Source: Charina bottae (lineage: Eukaryota > Chordata > Lepidosauria > Squamata > Charinaidae). Taken from it: a stretch of 64,000 bases of DNA. Position 1 is the first letter of the stretch. Every line of letters starts with the position of its first letter. The stretch is from positions 53,855,416 to 53,919,415 of the forward strand of contig JALMGJ010000003.1 of NCBI GenBank assembly GCA_023362775.1, read 5' to 3'. Below, one piece after another: positions 22,794-34,672 of this stretch. The translations under genes and the position numbers were made by a program. A model generated the notes under the pieces. That model had not been told where the DNA came from. It was given only the letters and a program-made list of their open reading frames with translations, and did no database searches.

Positions 22794-23767
22794 ATGGGCC
22801 ACCAAAGAAAAAGCCACTGTTGTATTATCAAGAATGTTCACTGACAGCACATATAAGGAAAGAGGCGAGGTGAAGCATACTTTTGAGGCGTTGCTGAATC
22901 CTTGAGTTATCTCTTATTATAAGAGACTCTCTATGAGGTTGTGTTTAATTGTTAATATCAGGTGAAGTGCAGTCTTGAAAGAGGGCCAGCCCTAATTATA
23001 AGTGAATTGGGGTTGTTCCTTCCGGTGGCAGATTCTGAGGAGTGGTCAGAAGACCATGGAAAGTGTTGGAGGACAAAGTGTTTGAGAGGGAGATTTACCT
23101 TATAACCCTGCCATTAGTTAGTCTGAGCAGCATTTGTAGGAAAGCCAAGTTACACAATTAAGAAAGAAAGGATTGGAAAGTTATGGCAACTTTTAGAGCA
23201 GTGTTGCATGCTGGTTATATTATTGTGTTTCAAGAATTAACGTTGCAGCAAGAATAAATATTTCACTGTAGTTCAATATGTTTTCATGGTATGAAACTAC
23301 TGCACAGAGAGCCAGTTTCAAGGGATTTATCAAATAGGCAGCTTCCCTATTTTATCTCCCTCTCTTTAAAAAAAATATTCAGAAATATATTTTGTAATTT
23401 TTTACTCCAGTTGTATGTGGATCAGTAGGTTTAAGTAGCATTGTTTTCTAGTTTATAAACAGTTCCCTATATGTAACATATCAAAGCTTTAAGGTGATTC
23501 AGCCTGCTTCTTTTGTAATTGTTCTTGTACTTCAGGTACCAAAGTTAGAGACAATAAAAACTGCATCCATGCAAACTATACTATTTGCATTACATAATAT
23601 CTGGGATAAATTTATTTTCTTTAACTTTATTTGAAGCTTTCAGAGATATGAGTGGGGGGGGAATCTCATTTCTTTCAAAGCTGTTTGACCTCTTATAAAT
23701 AATATCTACACGAGTGTATTCTTGGCATGGCTAACTTTAAATGTGTTCCATTTGTCTGTTTTTCTAG

Positions 23768-23896
23768 CCAAACAAGTATGTCTAGCTGAAAAAATTAGCT
23801 GTGGAGACTCTAGCAACAAATGCATTCCTTCGTCCTGGAAATGTGATGGAGAAAAAGACTGTGAAAGTGGAATTGATGAAGCTGGTTGCACTAACA
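23768..23896 (+). CDS. LRP8: LRP8 exon, LDL-receptor class A repeat 3
   Basis: This 129-bp exon encodes one LA module with six cysteines, starting KQVCLAEK and ending DEAGC. The calcium-cage segment reads [15 protein letters not shown] modules bind ligands such as reelin and apoE outside the cell through an aromatic and acidic calcium-bound face. The order and wording match LRP8 LA3 (known family: [17 protein letters not shown]) better than VLDLR LA3. The acceptor is a T-rich tract ending tttctag and the donor is gtaagt. The exon is phase 1 at both ends, as is usual for LA exons. The Ser of the usual SDE signature is Ile here, and human LRP8 is also atypical at that point. LA1 and LA2 exons were not found upstream in the window. 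Confidence 0.95.
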
Positions 23897-24779
23897 GTAA
23901 GTCTAGAAACCCAGTAGATATGCTTATTAGTCTAGTGCCCATACTCCACATCCCTTCCCTCCTATCTTTCTTCTCTACTTCATTTGTTCTGTATAAATTA
24001 TTGCGTGGTACATCAGAATCTTCAGTTCCCCAAATCATAAATGCTTTATCCAAGTAGATTTTATGAAAAGAGATGAAGAAAAATTCATACTAATATTGGA
24101 TAGAGAGCACATTGCACTGTATTATGCCTTAATTTTATTTCTTTCTTATTTAGCATGATTTGCTAAGAGAGATCAGTGAATAAGCCATGCGTAGAGTTTG
24201 AAAACCTATTTTATTTTTATCTTAATGTTTGCAAATGTGGCTTAGAGTGATGTATAGGCAGGCTTCATGGCTTATTTCCTGGTTTGTTCCTTGTTTGATT
24301 TTGTGTTCTGCCCAAGCCTTTAACATATCCGAAGATGCAGAGATAAAATAACTAAAAATAGATGGGAAAAAAAACTAATGTATTTAACAAGCCATGGCTA
24401 AAGCAAACCATAGCTTAGTGTGATGTGCATCTTCATAAACTGTACAGGTCTTTTTAGTTCATAGTATAGATGACTTTGGGACAGTTGTAAACTCCAGATC
24501 CATGGCTTATACAATCAAGGGGATGAAAAAGTTAAGAAACATTGGAATAAGGGCCTTATTATTATAAAAGGAGCCTAAATACAAATGAAACACTGGTGGG
24601 TGAAAATCTACGGAACAACCATGGTTCCACTAGATTAAACTTTCACACTGTAAAGCATATTACAATGTAAGGTTGAAAATAGTCCATTGGATTCCCTGGT
24701 AAGATTAATGTGACTTCTAGTTTCCAAGTGCTACAGTACAATTTTTTTAAGGTTTTGTAATGATTAAAAAAATGATAAA

Positions 24780-25088
24780 GCCAATGATGGCTCAGTGGTT
24801 AAGATGCCAGGCTTGTCGATCACAAGGTCAGCAGTTCAAGACCCGAGTGCTGCGTGAAGGAGTGAGCTCCCACACTCGCCCCAGCTCTTGCCAACCTAGC
24901 AATTCAAAAGCATGCAAATGCAAGTAGATGAATCAGTGGGTAGGTAAAAGCGTTCTGCGTGCGTCATGCCGGCCACATGACCGTGGAAGCATCTTCGGAC
25001 AACGCTGGCTCTTCGGCTAACGAACGGAGATAAGCACTGGCCCCTAGAGTTGGACACGACTGTACAGGGGAAAACCTTTATCTTTACT
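24780..25088 (+). mobile_element. tRNA-derived SINE with target duplication
   Basis: The head is gatggctcagtggttaag and the tail is aaaacctttatcttt. The 9-bp direct repeat aatgataaa flanks it at 24771-24779 and 25089-25097. Confidence 0.9.
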
Positions 25089-25672
25089 AATGATAAACCT
25101 TTTTTATTTTACTTGTTACATTCAATTTTTGTTAGCTTAGACTTGGGGATGTGGAAAATGAGATAAATATTACTCTCTATATGCAGTATGGCATTTCTGT
25201 GTCTTTAGTGTCTAAGGCACTTGTTTTGTTTCAAACTATCAGCTTATGGAACTATTTTTCTCTTTCCTATATTTCTATGTATTGTTAATTTATATAAGTT
25301 AAAAAAAGAATTCTTATGTAAAGGAAATTACATAATGTAGAAAAAGAGTATCTTCCATGCCTTTGGTGTGAATTGATATATTTCAAGCTGGAATTCACTT
25401 GGGACGCTATTCTTATACAGTACTCAAGACTAAATGAACCTTATAAAGAAAGCTGACAGTCATCAAGATTTTAACCCTTCTGAATGGTGAAATAAAAAAA
25501 AAAATTCATTCCTGTACTGAATGTGGAGGAAGGGGCTTCCTTCCACTTGCAATCTGCTGGATTCCTATCTAGAGTGTTGGAGTAAGTACACTGTCAGGTA
25601 TATAAAATTTCTATTCACAAGATTAATGTGTCAGTACAAAACTGAACCAATATGATGAACCAAGACCTAAGC

Positions 25673-25914
25673 CATAGCTTTCCAAACTGTGTGTCGCGAG
25701 ACACAGTTTAGTGTGTCGCGACACAACCCGGAAGTGGACGTGCACGGCAGCAGCTTGCACGGCGGCGGCGGCAGCAACAACGGCAGCGGTGCACCATCAG
25801 CGCTTCCGCATTTTAGCAGAAAACACGCCGCCGCCACCATGCACGCCGCCGCGCCCCCCACGCGTCGCCGCTGCCGTTGGTGTGTCGCCAACGGTGGCCG
25901 TTTGGAAAGCACTG
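25673..25914. mobile_element. hAT-type MITE (family 1)
   Basis: The ends are catagctttccaaact and gtttggaaagcactg. The flanks acctaagc/gcctaagg agree at six of eight bases. The core is CpG-rich and carries gtgtcgcgacacaa near the left end. Confidence 0.82.
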
Positions 25915-28900
25915 GCCTAAGGTATATTATTCATATTCCTCTGCTTCTCTTTCTTCTTTGGAATTTTTAGCTTCTTTTTCTCATAAAGAAATCTTACTTT
26001 TTCCACAAATAAGCTCCTGTGGTTGAAAATGACCTTGTCTGCTGTTTGCAAGCATTCTACGTTCTGTAGGCTTGATTCCCCGCCCCTCACTTTTTTTTTT
26101 TCTGTTTTCAAAACGCCATTTGGTTTTGTTGTTTAGACTCTTTCCCCTTCTTTGTATCTCATTTTTGTTCTGTGGTTGTCTCCAACATGGTTTTGGAGGT
26201 TGACAGCAGGCTATTTTGCTTTTCTATGGTTTCTCTCTAAGTTTATTATGGGGAGGTCCCTTTTTTCTTTACTTGGCTCCTTGAAAACTCCTGGCAGTTA
26301 TCAAGCTCATCTGTTGAAATGTGAAACCTCCTGTCACATTAGAGGCTGTGTCTTCCACAGAAAGTATCTCAATTTCAAAGTAATGTCACCCTCATCAATC
26401 ACACATTGGTCTTTTTGAAAATGAGTTCATTGGTGATGAAAGTAGTTTCTCTCACTTCACTATGCTAAAAATCCAAAAACCTTGGAACTTAAGAATCAGA
26501 GAAAGGGTTGAAGAAGAGAACTTGCCAGTTGCTTTTAAAACATGTAAATGGCACCACATTATGAGAAATAGCATCCATGCTTTGTTTTTTATTGGGGCTT
26601 AATAGGTTTGAATTGTGGCAATTACAGCAAGAGCATACACTCAACATTTTTGTTAGGTGGCATTGGATCATGAAGCAGAGCTTTGGTAATGAATTCAGTT
26701 GTGAGGAATTCTTTGGAGAATAATCAACCAGCGTAGGAACTTTCCAGATGGTAAGGTGGAGATTTTTATAGCCATCATCAAACTTTCCTACAGGAAACAT
26801 TCTGCTGTAGGGAATCACTGTAACTATGCCATGTTCAAATTGCTTGACCATTTAATAGCAATCTGATATAGCAAATGCAATCAATACAGGTACTTTCCTG
26901 TCTGTAGTGAAGAATGAGATTCCCTTGCCATTATGTCATATGTACCTACTAGGCAGTGCCTGAGATGTATAAGTGAGCCAACCAAAAATCCATTCTCTCC
27001 ATATTTCTCTAATTCTGAATTCCCAGCAAGTTTTCAAAGACCTATCCTTTTCCTTCTCCTTCCTCCTCCTCCTTCTCTTCCTCCTCTGATAAAAGTTTTG
27101 GCCTTTCCCAACATTCCACTCAACAGAAAAAAACAATATAGTAGGTGAAGGTGTGTGAAGGTCCATGCAGACTACCATATCCATAAAGGATCTATCTCTT
27201 TTTAACTGGAATTTTGCCTCACGAAAAAAATATCCACAGGTTTTCAGCATGTTGCTCTTGACATTTGTTTTACGAATTTGGAGCATTTATATTCAGCAGC
27301 CAGAGCGTTGGAAATATTAGTAAGAAAAACAGTCCCAGCCTTCAGGCTAACAGTCAGAAGGTACTTCACGCACAAAGAAAAGAGGTGGCAAGGGAAAAGG
27401 AAAACAATACTCAGATTGTGATTCTTAACAATCAAGCTATCGTGCATATATAACAGTGGAATGGCTATAATGCAGCCAAAAGTGGTTGGTTTTCTTGGAT
27501 GAAAACAAAAAAGGAGTCGAAAATTGCTGGTGATTGATTCTATTTCTTTGCTGAATTTTCAAAGCACTCACTGGCCCATATAGGGATCAGACAAGACATA
27601 GAACCTTCAAGTGAATCATATTAAAAAAAAACTTTTGTGGGGTGGGAGCATAATGGAGGATAGAAAAGTATTTGCTCTGAGAGACTGATTCTTTTAGATA
27701 ACTATGCAAGCAGCATTCAGTTAAACATTCAAACAGAGCTTCAGTTCCCCTCTCCGCCCGTTCTGTGCTCAAAGGAGAATGTAATGTACAGAATTGTTTG
27801 ATGACCTAATTAGTATTACAGTGTGTGTCTATCTTGAGCTGTTGCTATGTGTGTAGCTATTATTGAATTCCCCATAGAGTTAATCAAGAGCTTTAGTTAG
27901 AACTTGTCCGGCAATCTCTGACTGCTAGCATAATCACAATCATCTTGTCTCTTCGAATCCCCTTCTCCTTTTGGAAATCTCTGCCAGGTAGACATGATCC
28001 CATGCTACTTCATCTTCCTGTTTGATGTTTTGAACCATCTTGGAACCTGCATCTCTTCAGCAGTCTGAGGCTGCCTAAGTCCATCTCTGCTTGCTAGCCA
28101 TTTTCTATTCCTCCTTCCCTCTGAGTCCAACTACTTCCTGCCAGCTCCTTAACCCATTTCAACTTCCCTTCCCTGTGAGAGACTCTGCAGGTATAACAGC
28201 GTATCTGAATCTTTTCTTTGCTCTTTCTCAGGCCAGGCTATCAGTCACAAGTACAATTTTTATGCCTGGATGATCACGTGACAGAATGTTATACAGTACA
28301 GTCCTACCTTCTCCATTCTGTCTCAAAGTCCCCTCCATATATCTTTTTATTGATGTTCTCATAAAATATATTTATTACAATCTAGTAATTTGCATTTGTA
28401 GTACCTGCAGATGTTGTGATATTATTGCTGTGAGGTAAATAGGAAAGGATAGTACCTTGCTAGAAATTATTCCAAGTCCCTGCAAAACTTTAGGGCCATC
28501 TTTGCAAACCTGGTGTCTCCCAAAACAATCATGATTGGGAGATGCAGTCCCAAATCATATAGAAGGATCAAGGCTAGGGAAATACCCTGATTTTTCCTAA
28601 GGACTAATATTGCTAGTTTAGAAAATTTCTTCATCCATCTTTCTGTAAAATTTCTAGCTTCAGCAAATGATTACAGTGAATGTGAAGGTAATCTGTCTTC
28701 CTTGACTTGATCAAATAGCTACAGAAGGTCTGAGTTAAATAAGCTGTAATAAAACACTGATTTTACCCTTTGTAATCTTTGTGGGATCAACTATTCCCTC
28801 ATCTGAGAATTCATATAACACCAAGACTTGCATCCTTTTCAGAAGGCAGCTCTGCTGGCATGTGTGGTACTTGCCCAAGAGATGGTAGAGAGCCTCCGTA

Positions 28901-29894
28901 TGAATTGCTATGAAACAATAAAATTAGAATAAGAACAATAGAATAAGCAAAAGATGCAGTGGGGGTTAACTACAAAACACAAAGACCCCCCTCTCCATTT
29001 AACCTACACTAAGTTGTAGGTCTAAAGACTGAAGTGGGACACCAAAGGAACTTAAAAAAGCCCTTACCCAAGGGAAGAGTTGATCCCACAAAGAATACAA
29101 AGGGTAAAAACAGTTTTGCTTCTTTTTATCTGCTGAACTTGGTTTATACGTTATGGCAAGAACATAACTACAATAGGGCTGGTGAATTTCTAAACTGTAA
29201 AGGTTCTTGTTATCAAGATGACCTTTTCCTGGCATACAGGAAATGAGATTATGAACTTGAACCACATTTGTGATGTTTATGATTACAGCATTTATCACAA
29301 ACTTACTCTATGCCAGTCAATATATATAATCTTCCAGTGTACATATACCACTCTTATCCCTTAGGAAAAAAACAAACACACCTGTGGATGACCCCAGCAT
29401 AATATGTTCTGACACTAACATATGATTTGTAACCACAGTGTTGTCTTGTTACATGAATTTATATCACAAGTTTTCCCTTATTCCACTGTAGAATATTCCA
29501 CTGCATAACTGGAAAATGCCACTTGTTCCTGGCATTAAAATACTGATTATTGTTTTAAATGGAACTAAGAGATCAGCTCCCCAGATGAATACATAGAGCC
29601 ATTTAGCATCGGATAAGATGCTTAGGAATTGCATGGTGAACGTTTACCAACATTCTGTACCTAATCAGCCATTTGTAGAATAGAAGAATAGTGAAATTGT
29701 CTTGGAAAAATAATGGTGGCATAATTTGGCCACCAGTTACAGCACACTATACCCTCTTTTTTTCACCCAGAAGCAGAATAAAGAACACTTCCTACCAAAG
29801 TTTTTTAGTGTAGCATAATACAGTGTAGTATGAGATTGAGATGATGAGATGATTGAGTATGGATGAGATTACATAATACAATGTAGTATGAGTT

Positions 29895-30125
29895 GAGAGC
29901 CAGTTTGGTCTAGTGGTTAAGGCACCAGGCTAGAAACCAGGAGGCCGTGAGTTTTAGTCCCGCCTTAGGCATGAAAGCCGGCTGGGAGACCTTAAGCCAG
30001 TCACTCTCTCAGCCCTAGGAAGTAGGCAATGGCAAACCACTTCCAAAAAACTTTGCCAAGAAAACTGCACGGACTTGTCCAGGCGGTCACTGAGAATTGG
30101 ACATGATTGAATGGATTTAAAAAAA
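29895..30125 (+). mobile_element. Sauria-type tRNA-derived SINE
   Basis: The head reads gagagccagtttggtctagt, with a degraded B box (gttttagtcccgcc). The tail module reads ggcaatggcaaaccacttcc, tttgccaagaaaac and ttggacatgattga, followed by an A-rich end. Confidence 0.85.
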
Positions 30126-31111
30126 TGGTGTCCCCCAGCTTGGTCTTTTTCAGATGTATTATGATTACAATGCTCAGACTTCCTAGTCAGCTAGTCTGGC
30201 AATTCTGGGAGCCTCAGTCTTGATACACCTGGAGGGAATCGTACTGTGGAAAGCTGATGTAATATAACATATATCACTTCCTTGCTTGCAATATCAATCT
30301 AATTTTAAATGCTTTCACATTCAATTAGCTTTTTAGTGTTAGCCAATATTTACTAATAACACAGTGTATGTTGTTTACTCTGGAGACAAATACATCTGCA
30401 CTTACTGGTTGCTAGATGAAATATCCATTCAATTAATGGTTGCATCTCTTTCACTAATCTATTGAATCTGGTATCTAAGGCAATGTCTTGATCAGATAAC
30501 TATTGGCAAGTAGCAGATGACTGTACTAAAAATATATCTTACTAAGACTAGAAACAGATTAGGCAGAACTGTGTGTTTCTTGCCCCTTTCTTCCCTCTCT
30601 GCCTCTCTCTGTTTTGTCCTGGCACTGGCATTTTTTGGAGTTGCCCTTTGACCTGCAGAAAGAAAGACTGATGGAGATACACAGATAGATGTACACATAT
30701 ACACATGCACACATATACCAGTGTGTCACATATACACAGTTGTTAATGGGGGGAAAAGTATGTAGAACCACTTTTCTGGGAACTGTCTAATAGTCCTTGG
30801 AGGGAGTCATCTTAAATTAAGGGTCACCTTCTTTTGGGTAAATAAAGTTTGTCAGTTTTGAATTCATATTAAACCCATTGCTTCCTATAAAGTTTGTAAG
30901 GTTTGTACAGGTAGTCCTTGTTTAGTGACCACAATTGAGACTGGTAACTTGGTCATTAAGCAAAGCAGTGGCTAAGTGAAACCAGAACTACTTCTACTTC
31001 TCACAGTGTGACCTTATAATCCATCTGTTTTCACATGTTTCATGCCATGATCTCCTCTTGTATCACTCACCTTCCTTGTATTGCACTGAGAACACACTGG
31101 CAAGTGAAGGA

Positions 31112-31645
31112 TATGTCGATGAAGGTTCTCAGTCATCCAGGTGGAATTGTCTGTAGCTTGAATCATGTCACGTGGATTTCTATTTTCTCAGTGGAAACGT
31201 TTCGCTCCTTATCCAAGATAAGGATAAAAGTTTCACATTTTAGACAGGGAAGATAAGTGGTTTGAAAGAGGGGTCAAGGAATCCATTTATGCCAACTTGG
31301 AAAATCCTTCCTTGAATAGAGGTGGGGGCCTCAGGCACAATCTTTCCCCTATTTTCCTCCCTGCTTTGTCTTCTGTGCCTAGGAAGATTAAGACCATTTC
31401 GCAATCTCAACAACAGCAAGGTAATCTTAACGATCCTCCTTTGGATGATCAAGGGACTTAGAAAGAAACATCTCAAAAATAACCATGACCTAGCCCCAGG
31501 TGCAAGGTCACACAGCCGCCCTAGAAACATATTTAAGGATTCCCTTACAAACTTTGCTCAGACTGAAGAAGCTTCTTGGATAAGGAGTGAAACGTTTCCA
31601 CTGAGAAAATAGAAATCCAGTTGACATGATTCAAGCTACAGACAA
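31112..31645. mobile_element. Penelope-like element, second foldback insertion
   Basis: A short minus-strand arm (31112-31218, containing the 3' terminus and half the hammerhead-like motif) is joined head to head to a plus-strand arm (about 31232-31645) that encodes the end of the endonuclease and the full 3' region. The unit is flanked by the 11-bp duplication caagtgaagga at 31101-31111 and 31643-31653, so it is one integration event. The junction carries ccttat-ccaag-ataagg, a 6-bp self-complementary hairpin. The plus arm ends at ctacagac, as in the insertion at 7346, while the minus arm has about 35 more terminal bases. Confidence 0.9.
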
Positions 31646-32480
31646 GTGAAGGAGCTTTAATAATGGGTAGGCTTTTTTTTCCTACTTGTGGAAAAAGCAT
31701 TTAATTATGGCAAACAAATTATGTATTTGTGCCAAAGCCACCCCTTTTTCAGTGCGAGAGTGTGAAGTAGTCAACCAGAGAGACAATTTTATTTTTTGCT
31801 TCTTTGCTATGCGTGTGGGTGTGATATTTTCTCCAAAAACCCCAACAAGGATTTCTCTGCAATTTCTCCTGCTTTCTAGGGAATCTAATATTTTAAGTAG
31901 TGATAAGACAGAAACTGTATACTTTGCTTAATTTTTGAATAGCCAGGGCACAGTGTACCAATACTAATCTTTCCAGCTGTCTGGTTGTAAACAGCACATA
32001 AAATCAAGGTTGTAATATTCTTTTCTGTCTTATTTATCCAAGACTTTCACTTGATAAAACTGCAGCTTATTTTTTCATCTCATTGCCCCATGTACTTTGC
32101 TTATACAAAAAATGGCAATATATTTGGAGGGAGCCTTTTACTTTAATGGCTTGGAGGAGGGCCAAGGATCTCTTCCCTGTCTCCATAGGGCATAAGTTCA
32201 AATATGCATAAATGATGGCATCCGGCTTCAGATTTAATTACAATTCTAAATATCCTGTTCATTCTCCTCCCTGACAGAAGTAGATTTTTGGGCTGTACTG
32301 ATCAGAACTGAAGAAAAAATATTGACAAATACTCATCCATTTGGACGTTGCTTATGGATCTAGGTTTCTTGTTCTCACCATTCCTGAAAGATTTAGCTGG
32401 ATTCCACATTGAAGCAGTAAGTCATGAGAGCTATTCAGTAAAGCTGCAGTGGCAAAAAGAAATCCAAGACACAACACAAA

Positions 32481-32830
32481 GATTCATAGAGTTGGAAGGA
32501 ATCTTAGAGGTTATTTAATTAAATCCCCTGCTCAACGAAGGATCTGCTAGAGCATCTCTAGCCTCTTTTGAAGACCCCATGCAAAGAATTAATTTTTTCA
32601 CGTGGCAGCCTGTTCCACTGGCTGACTGCTCCTTCCATCAGGAAGTTTCTCCTGAGTCTAACCTGAACATCCTTCCATGTAATTTTAACCAATTGGTTCT
32701 GGTCCTGCCCTCTGGGGCAATGGAGAAGAAGTCCACTTCTGCGCCACAAACCTTCAGATGTTTGATGACTGCTATCTCACCTCAGTTGCCTTATCTGTAA
32801 TCTAAACATACATTGATCCTTTAATCCTTC
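32481..32830 (-). mobile_element. CR1 LINE 3' fragment
   Basis: The + strand begins attcatagagttggaag, the reverse complement of a CR1 3' end. The minus strand encodes a CR1 ORF2 C-terminus with LRRNFLMEGAVSQWNRLPRE and VFKR. It is degenerate and 5'-truncated. Confidence 0.8.
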
Positions 32831-33002
32831 CTCAACAGAGCTTTGTTCCGAGATCCTTACCTTTTGTAGGATTCCTCTGAATTTCCTCCAGTTTGACACT
32901 GTCCTGCTGACGAGGTGTGTCCGGCCGAGGCAGCTGCTGGCCCTTCCCAATGCCGTGTGAGGCATCCCCAATGCCATGCAGGGTGGTTCTCGAGCGCTTC
33001 CG

Positions 33003-33268
33003 GCGGAGGAAGCAGAGGGACGAGAGCTTCCCGGAGGCTCAGCATGCCCTCTGCGGCTCGTGTTGGAAGCGCTCCTGGAGAACCGGCTTGTGAGCTTCAG
33101 TGAGGGGTGGAGGTGAGCCCAGTGCCGGCAGAGCCTACCCGCAGGCCCTCTGCTTGCTCAGCCCATCCTTCCTCCTGCAAGGCCTCGCAAAAGGCCAGCA
33201 GCTTCCAACACGAGCTGCAGAGCATGTGCTGTGCCTCCGGGAAGCCCTCGTCCCTCTACTTCCTCCGG
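33003..33268. repeat. GC-rich inverted repeat
   Basis: The 67-bp arms (33003-33069 and 33202-33268) are reverse complements with about eight mismatches. Shared words are ggaggaag, agagggacgag, gcttcccggaggc and ctcgtgttggaag. The region is much richer in GC than its surroundings and has many meaningless open frames. Confidence 0.75.
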
Positions 33269-33631
33269 TTCTGCTACTGCCCCGAACAGTGCCTCCCACA
33301 CAGCCGCCACCTCCACCCAGGGAGCTGCTGCCACCTCTCCATTGCATCCCACTGCAGGGTGTCCAAAAGGGCAGAGATGGAGGGGAGATAGGTGGGTGGG
33401 GGTACTTGAAGCAGGGGCAGTTCACGCAGGGCAGGAGAACATGACCGTAAATGCGGACCAGTTGCCAAGTGCCCAAATTTTGATCACGTGACAGCGGGGG
33501 CGCTGCAACAGCCGGAACTCCGAGGACTGGTCGCAACTACCATTCGTTCACCGCTGTCATAACTCTGGTTGCTGAACGAATGGTTGTAACCCGAGGATTA
33601 CCTGTAGATGTTTTAATCTGTATCTATATAA

Positions 33632-34095
33632 AGGGACGCGGTAGCTCAGCGGGTTAAACTGCTGAAGCTGTAGGGCTGCCGGTCGGAAGGTCGGCAGTTC
33701 GAATCCCCGCGCAATGAGGTGAGCTCTCGTTGCTAGTCTCAGCTCCTGTCGACCCAAACAGTTCGAAAGCTTGCAAGTAGATAAATTGGGTACCACCTTA
33801 AAGTGGGAAAATATGCTGGCGTCCTGTCGGGGGTCGGTATCCACCAGACGGAAGATCTCTTCGAATGGCGGCGGTTACGACAGATCCCGGAAGCAACAAC
33901 ATCTACAGGACGTCAGCAGCCGGCTCCGACACAAGGCACCCTGGGACTTGTAGTCCAGAAGCCAGGAAGAGTCGGTTCCCGCGTGGATTAGAAAAACATT
34001 GTATAACTGAAATGTATAAACGATGTATGTAAGCCGCTCAGAGTCCTCCGCTAGGGAGGAAATGGGCGGGGTATAAATACAAGTATAAATAAATA
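33632..34095 (+). mobile_element. tRNA-derived SINE with L2-like tail
   Basis: The head reads gacgcggtagctcagcggg with a perfect B box (gttcgaatcc). The body differs from the other SINEs. The 3' end has taagccgctcagagtc, gggcggggtataaata and an AAAT repeat, like an L2-type LINE tail. Confidence 0.82.
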
Positions 34096-34109
34096 TATCT
34101 GTTCTATGT

Positions 34110-34430
34110 ATGCCACTGGGAGTCTTTTTCTATTGTGGCGTCATAGAAATAGGTTTAATAAATAAATAAATAAATATATAACAGGATCTAACAAAGGCAG
34201 AGAAGAGAGAAACAATTACTTCCCATGAACTGAATGCTGTCCTCCTGTTAAGGCACCCCAAGATAGTATTTGCCTTTTTAACAGCTGTATCACACTGCTG
34301 GTTCACGTTTAATTTGTGGTCAACAAGCACACCTAGATCTCTTCCAAATATACCTGGGTCTCCCACCATCTTATACTTGTGCCGTATGTTTTTCTTAGCC
34401 AAATGCAGAACTTAATATTTAGAATAAGTT
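34110..34430 (-). mobile_element. CR1 LINE reverse transcriptase fragment
   Basis: The minus frame contains DLGVLVDHKLNVNQQCDTAVKKAN and ILGCLNRR, the typical stretch after the CR1 reverse transcriptase core. The frame is then disrupted. It may belong with the fragment at 32481, or be separate. Confidence 0.8.
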
Positions 34431-34556
34431 CCCATTTTACAGAACAGTTGTCATATATAGTATGTGTACCTGTACCTCACCTTGTTATAGGAAGGAACTA
34501 TGTTGATTAGTGCTTTGAAGATGTGTTTCTTCCACTTACGCATTTCTCCACTCATG

Positions 34557-34672
34557 GAGAGCCAGGTAGGTGTACTGACTAAAGTGCTAGACTAGAAACC
34601 AGGAGAACATGAGTTCTAGTTCTCCCTTAGGCCTGAAAGCTGGCTGGATGACTTATCACTTAACCAAAGACC
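34557..34672 (+). mobile_element. Sauria-type SINE, 3'-truncated
   Basis: The head (gagagccaggtagg, gagttctagttctccc) is visible, but the ggcaatggcaaa tail module is missing. Confidence 0.75.

Larger units (their letters stand above)
1..23767 (+). other. LRP8: LRP8 upstream intron (partial)
   Basis: This stretch precedes the LA3 exon and is taken as the intron between LA2 and LA3. That is an inference, because no LA1 or LA2 module was seen in it. It is AT-rich and filled with repeats, which are listed separately. Parts where I recognise nothing are roughly 360-940, 1330-1880, 1960-3160, 3410-4200, 4880-7330 apart from the MITE at 6301, 8665-9580, 9920-13050, 13130-14700, 16515-17455, 19160-20370, 20500-22130 and 22800-23760. 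Open frames in these parts are short and show no recognisable family. Confidence 0.7.
30908..33604. mobile_element. Possible larger caggtagtcct element with nested insertions
   Basis: The left end caggtagtccttgtttagtg (30908) and the right end aacccgaggattacctg (to 33604) belong to the same MITE family as 59463-59965, in the expected facing order and bounded by TA on both sides. Inside lie the Penelope foldback (31112), CR1 (32481) and a GC-rich inverted repeat. They may instead be two independent fragments. Confidence 0.4.

Noticed and set aside
1..23767. LA1 and LA2 exons of LRP8
   Set aside because: No cysteine-rich LA pattern with splice sites was seen. A short exon could still have been missed by eye.
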